Assembly: GCA_910588955.1 (NCBI GenBank)
Contig: CAJURQ010000012.1
Span: 1 to 64,000 of the forward strand
Source: an uncultured Lachnospiraceae bacterium
GTDB taxonomy: Bacteria; Bacillota; Clostridia; Lachnospirales; Lachnospiraceae
Length of the DNA: 64,000 nt
Direction of reading: 5' to 3'
Below, in pieces: positions 60,726-64,000 of this stretch (positions within the stretch are counted from its first letter, which is position 1; every line of letters begins with the position of its first letter). Below the pieces are notes generated by a model. It was given only the letters and a program-made list of their open reading frames with translations, did no database searches and was not told where the DNA came from. A program made the position numbers and the translations under genes.

Positions 60726-61679
60726 ATGTTTGGAGAGAAACAGATAGCGCAAGGAGAAAATGAGAATTTGGATGGAAAAAAATGGGATATAACAGCCCCG
60801 GCATGGGCGGTACGGGGGCACGGCAGATGGCGGAAAAAGAAAATTGCATGGCTCGCCGCGGCAGTCTGTGTGCTGGCGGCGGCTTTCGTCTGCGCGCCCC
60901 TTCTCATGATTCCCGGCGGCTCGCTGATGGACGGCACGGAGATGAAGCGGATTCTGTCGCCGATTCTTGGGGAGGGGCAGGGCTTTGCGGTGTGGCACCT
61001 GATTCCTCTCTATCCGACCATCGATCATTTTTACAGGCTCCTCATCGAGTCGCCCGCTTTTTATCATCTTTTCTGGAATACGGTGGGCATGACGGCGGCG
61101 ATTCTTCTGGGGCAGTTAATCGTGGGGCTGCCTTCGGCGTGGGCGTTTGCCGCCTTTCGGTTCCGGGGCAGGGATTTTCTGTTCGGGCTGTATGTGGTGC
61201 TCATGCTTCTGCCCTTTCAGGTGATGCTTCTGCCGCAGTATATCGTATTGCAGGAGCTGCACTTGTACAATCATCCCGCGGCGGTGATCCTTCCGGCAGT
61301 CTTTTCCACCTTTCCCGTGTTTATCATGTACCGAGGATTTACCCAGATTGACGCGGAAATTCTGGAAGCCGCCAGACTGGACGGCGCGGGGGAACTGCAG
61401 ATATTTTTCTACATTGGTCTGCCTCTCGGGCGGATGGGCATACAGGCGGCGATGGTCTTGAGCTTTCTCGAATACTGGAATCTGGTGGAGCAGCCTATGG
61501 CGTTTTTGGAGGAAAAGGCGGCATGGCCCCTGTCCCTCTATCTACCGCAGATCACGATCGAGCAGGCGGGGTTCGCCTTTGCGGTGGCGGTGATGGCGCT
61601 GATCCCCGCGCTGTTTGTCTTTGCGCTTGGACAGGACGCGCTGGAGGAGGGAATCGCGTATATAGGAGTGAAAGGGTAG
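60726..61679 (+). CDS. ABC transporter permease (MalG/sugar type)
   Basis: 317 residues from ATG 60726 (GGAAAGTGGAAGT; a GTG at 60681 is upstream). An unusual 45-residue hydrophilic N-terminus precedes the first helix (AWLAAAVCVLAAAFVCAPLLM). Then come five more helices and the EAA motif, YRGFTQIDAEILEAARLDGAGELQIFFYIGLPLG, near 208-242. Second permease of the carbohydrate-type importer. It starts 14 bp after the first permease stop. Confidence 0.88.
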   Translation: MFGEKQIAQGENENLDGKKWDITAPAWAVRGHGRWRKKKIAWLAAAVCVLAAAFVCAPLLMIPGGSLMDGTEMKRILSPILGEGQGFAVWHLIPLYPTIDHFYRLLIESPAFYHLFWNTVGMTAAILLGQLIVGLPSAWAFAAFRFRGRDFLFGLYVVLMLLPFQVMLLPQYIVLQELHLYNHPAAVILPAVFSTFPVFIMYRGFTQIDAEILEAARLDGAGELQIFFYIGLPLGRMGIQAAMVLSFLEYWNLVEQPMAFLEEKAAWPLSLYLPQITIEQAGFAFAVAVMALIPALFVFALGQDALEEGIAYIGVKG

Positions 61680-61686
61680 GGTCAGA

Positions 61687-63021
61687 ATGGAATCGAAGAA
61701 AAAACTGTGGCGGGGTTTTGCCCTTTTTATGGCGGTTATGCTAATTATGACATATGTGTCACGAATGGTCTATGTGAGCCGGATGCCGAGGGTCAGGTGG
61801 AGCAGTCCCACGGCGGCGTCTATTCGCCATAAGATCGTGTCGGAGGGTACGGTGGAGGTGGTCAACTCCCAAGCGGTGATCGGGCTGGACGGTCTGCTCG
61901 TAAAAGAGGTATGCGTGGCGGCGGGCGACCGGATCGAGGCGGGAACGGTTCTTTACGAGGTGGATATGGAGGATGTGCTCGCGCAGCTTGCGGAGCTCGA
62001 GGCGCAGGAGCAGGCATGGCAGAATCAGGAACAGGCAAAGCGGCGGGACGCGGCGACGGACGCTGTCCGGGCGCAGGAGGATTATGACACAACTGTCATA
62101 GAACTTGACAGAAAAATCGCGGAGGAGACAAAAAAGCTGGAGGAACTGTTGGAGGATTTGGACACCCACATGTTCCGCATTCCGGAAGAAGACGCCTCCG
62201 ATGAGATCTGGATCGCGTGGGCGGATGAGCGGCTGCAGCTTGACCGGGAGATTGCGGAGAAAAAACGGCTGATCGAGGATGGGCAGTTGGAGAAGGAGAA
62301 GATATTACGCCAGGCGGATCGAAATATAGAGGACGCCAGACGCGCCCAGAGCGCGGCGGAGAATGGGCTTGATTTGGGGGTGTCCGGCGTCAGTCAGGTG
62401 CGGGACAGACAGGAGCGGATCGCGTTTCTGACGGCGCTTTCCCAGAATGAGGGTAAGGTGACGGCCCAGAGCGCGGGCGACGTGCTGGATGTGATGATGC
62501 AGTCCGGTATGCGGATGGGAACGGATGTGGTTCTTCGCTATGCCGACGATACGGGCAGCAGGATATTCCGCACGGTCATCAGCCAAGAGCAGAAAGGCAT
62601 GGTGCATACGGGGGACACGGTCAGACTCACATTTCCGGGAAGCGCCGAGGAAACCTCCGAGACGATCGATTCCATCGTGCAGGAAAACGGCAGTTATACT
62701 GTGACGATCCGTCTGGAACCGGGCGTGGCGCTCGGGCGCACCGAGGGCGTTATGGAGCTTGATACCACCTCGGAAATCTACGACTTTGTAGTGCCGGTCA
62801 GGGCGCTTCACAACGACGGCAGCAACGCGGTCTATATTCTGGAAGAGAAGGAGGGGATCCTCGGCACGGAGCTGAGCGTCAGGAGTCTGACCGTGCGTCT
62901 CCTTGAACAGAACGAGGAGTATGCGGCGGTGGCGGACGAGTTAATGTCGGACGACATGAAGATTGTGACGGACTGCGATCAGGAACTGAGAAACGGCGAT
63001 GTGGTAAAAGAATGGGAATAA
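61687..63021 (+). CDS. HlyD-like membrane fusion / adaptor protein
   Basis: 444 residues. A membrane anchor at about 9-27 is followed by a lipoyl-like hairpin (VSEGTVEVVNSQAVIGLDGLLVKEVCVAAGDRIEAGTVLYEVD), then a coiled coil at about 95-230 rich in Glu, Ala, Gln and Arg. A beta-barrel-like C-terminal part has GMVHTGDTVRLTFPGSAEE. This is the plan of HlyD/MacA adaptors of export systems, found here after importer permeases, which is unexpected. No exporter partner is visible before the window ends. Starts 7 bp after the second permease. Confidence 0.8.
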   Translation: MESKKKLWRGFALFMAVMLIMTYVSRMVYVSRMPRVRWSSPTAASIRHKIVSEGTVEVVNSQAVIGLDGLLVKEVCVAAGDRIEAGTVLYEVDMEDVLAQLAELEAQEQAWQNQEQAKRRDAATDAVRAQEDYDTTVIELDRKIAEETKKLEELLEDLDTHMFRIPEEDASDEIWIAWADERLQLDREIAEKKRLIEDGQLEKEKILRQADRNIEDARRAQSAAENGLDLGVSGVSQVRDRQERIAFLTALSQNEGKVTAQSAGDVLDVMMQSGMRMGTDVVLRYADDTGSRIFRTVISQEQKGMVHTGDTVRLTFPGSAEETSETIDSIVQENGSYTVTIRLEPGVALGRTEGVMELDTTSEIYDFVVPVRALHNDGSNAVYILEEKEGILGTELSVRSLTVRLLEQNEEYAAVADELMSDDMKIVTDCDQELRNGDVVKEWE

Positions 63022-63031
63022 AGTGAAAACT

Positions 63032-63060
63032 TTGCGATAGAGACTGTTTAATGATATAAT
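63032..63060 (+). promoter_or_regulatory. Promoter placing transcription start at the CapA ATG
   Basis: TTGCGA at 63032-63037, TATAAT at 63055-63060, 17-bp spacer. The ATG at 63067 is only 6 bp past the -10, with no ribosome-binding site between, so the message would be leaderless. Confidence 0.6.
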
Positions 63061-63066
63061 GGTCGC

Positions 63067-64000
63067 ATGGCTAAGAAAAGATCGCGAAAAAAGACAAAGA
63101 AAAAGAGAATAAGGTTTCACAGAAGCTTTTTCCTGCCCTTTTTGATTACCCTGACGGCGGCGGTGGCGCTGGGCGTTCTGGCGTTGGCGGCGCATCAGTG
63201 GATTATGGCGCCGGTGAAGACGAAGCCGTCGGATGAGGTCCGGTCGGATTATGAAAAGGAGACGCCGGAAACCGACCGTGCGGAGACGGAAGAAAATGAC
63301 ACGAGTGTCGGAGAAGGGACGGAGCCTGCCGCGCCGGAGGAAGAGCCGGAAGCGGTTTCCAAATATCAGGAGGAGCTGGATGACCCGGCATATATGGAGG
63401 AGAATAACATCTATGTGGTGGAGCCCGCCGAAGCCGGAAGGGTGACCATGACCTTTGCGGGGGATGTTCTGTTTGACGACCACTATGCCATCACGGGCAC
63501 GGTTCGCGCAAGCGGTGATATCTCGCAGGGGATTATGCCCGAGGTCATGGAGCGGATGCAGGCGGCGGATATCATGATGTTAAACAATGAGTTCGCCTAC
63601 TCCAACAGGGGGACGCCTCTCGAGGAGAAACAGTTTACGTTCCGTGCCAGACCGGAGACGGCGGCATACTTGACGGATCTTGGGGTAGATATCGTATCGC
63701 TGGCGAACAACCACGCCTACGACTACGGACCGGATGCTCTGGAGGATACACTTACTACCCTGCGTGAGACGGGAATCCCCTACGTGGGTGCGGGGCGCGA
63801 TATCAGCGAGGCGAGAAAGCCGGTCTACTATATTGTGGGGGATATCAAGATTGCCTTTGTGTCGGCGACCCAGATCGAGCGGCTCGACACGCCGGACACG
63901 AAGGAGGCAACGGAGACTTCTCCCGGCGTGTTCCGCTGCTGGAACGGGGAAAAGCTCATGGAGACCGTTCGTGAGGCGGCAAAAAACAGCGATTTCGTGG
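63067..64000 (+). CDS. CapA family poly-gamma-glutamate-type metallophosphatase (partial, 3' end off window)
   Basis: At least 311 residues and continuing past the window. Basic N-terminus (MAKKRSRKKTKKKRIRFHRS), one membrane helix (FLPFLITLTAAVALGVLALAA), an acidic Pro-rich linker, then the CapA phosphoesterase domain with MTFAGDVLFDDHYA near 129, MLNNEFAYS and SLANNHAYDYGPDALEDTL near 212-231. Surface enzyme, likely acting on cell-envelope polymers; cation ligands are the Asp, Asn and His in these motifs. Likely a separate, leaderless transcript. Confidence 0.87.
   Translation, partial: MAKKRSRKKTKKKRIRFHRSFFLPFLITLTAAVALGVLALAAHQWIMAPVKTKPSDEVRSDYEKETPETDRAETEENDTSVGEGTEPAAPEEEPEAVSKYQEELDDPAYMEENNIYVVEPAEAGRVTMTFAGDVLFDDHYAITGTVRASGDISQGIMPEVMERMQAADIMMLNNEFAYSNRGTPLEEKQFTFRARPETAAYLTDLGVDIVSLANNHAYDYGPDALEDTLTTLRETGIPYVGAGRDISEARKPVYYIVGDIKIAFVSATQIERLDTPDTKEATETSPGVFRCWNGEKLMETVREAAKNSDFV

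Overview
The window looks like chromosomal DNA of a gut-type Lachnospiraceae (Clostridia, low-GC Firmicutes). The signs are purine-rich ribosome-binding sites, GHKL/LytTR signalling, a pyrophosphate-type phosphofructokinase, GH94 and GT35 sugar phosphorylases, DegV, MATE pumps, and the rpmG-secE-nusG-rplK-rplA block. This is inferred from gene content; no rRNA or marker search was possible. Nearly all genes read as intact core or accessory chromosome at roughly even base composition. The exception is an AT-richer integrated element at about 18.4-27.8 kb.

Layout. 0-2.9 kb: ABC-2 type exporter pair and two small envelope proteins. 3.0-6.1 kb: ECF sigma factor with two unknown partners, then a pyridoxal/pyridoxamine kinase. 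6.3-12.4 kb: MerR regulator, cellobiose phosphorylase with a divergent LacI regulator, and small membrane or low-complexity proteins. 12.6-16.1 kb: RNA methyltransferase, an amidase-fold protein that has lost its zinc ligands, a dITP/XTP pyrophosphatase and a phosphodiesterase. 16.18-16.73 kb: six tRNAs (Pro, Gly, Arg, His, Gln, Lys) behind a consensus promoter. 16.9-18.5 kb: a MATE pump and tRNA-Leu.

The tRNA-Leu 3' end is repeated as a 52-bp direct repeat at 18440-18491 and 27709-27760. These bound a 9.3-kb integrative element carrying a P-loop NTPase, an excisionase-like protein, a frame-split tyrosine integrase, a Rep-like protein, a Mor-like activator, a PD-(D/E)XK protein and a DUF932 protein. 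A second, frameshifted integrase remnant lies immediately to the right, so two elements probably used the same tRNA. 29-37.7 kb: lipase-like membrane protein, second MATE pump, Ca/Na antiporter with a terminator-containing leader RNA, an operon of two GHKL kinases plus a LytTR regulator, and DegV. 38-43 kb: phosphofructokinase, LacI regulator and glycogen phosphorylase. 42.8-48.5 kb: two tandem GT2-TPR glycosyltransferases, an HTH regulator, UDP-galactopyranose mutase and an acyl-CoA carboxylase. 48.9-52.7 kb: FliD-like protein and the rpmG-secE-nusG-rplK-rplA operon. 52.9-64 kb: a two-component system divergent from a run of two large paralogous solute-binding lipoproteins, two sugar-type ABC permeases and a HlyD-like adaptor, then a CapA-like protein cut by the window edge.

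The most striking unexplained signal is a set of intergenic elements whose sequences differ but whose base pairing is conserved. One family starts at the stop codon of the LytTR regulator and of rplA. A second occurs beside merR and upstream of the phosphofructokinase, with a related element at 12.4 kb. A 20-bp perfect inverted repeat follows the carboxylase. These look like dispersed structured RNA or palindromic repeats with compensatory changes. The tandem lipoprotein/permease/HlyD locus, with a triple TTAGAA operator, is the best candidate for an undescribed protein system.
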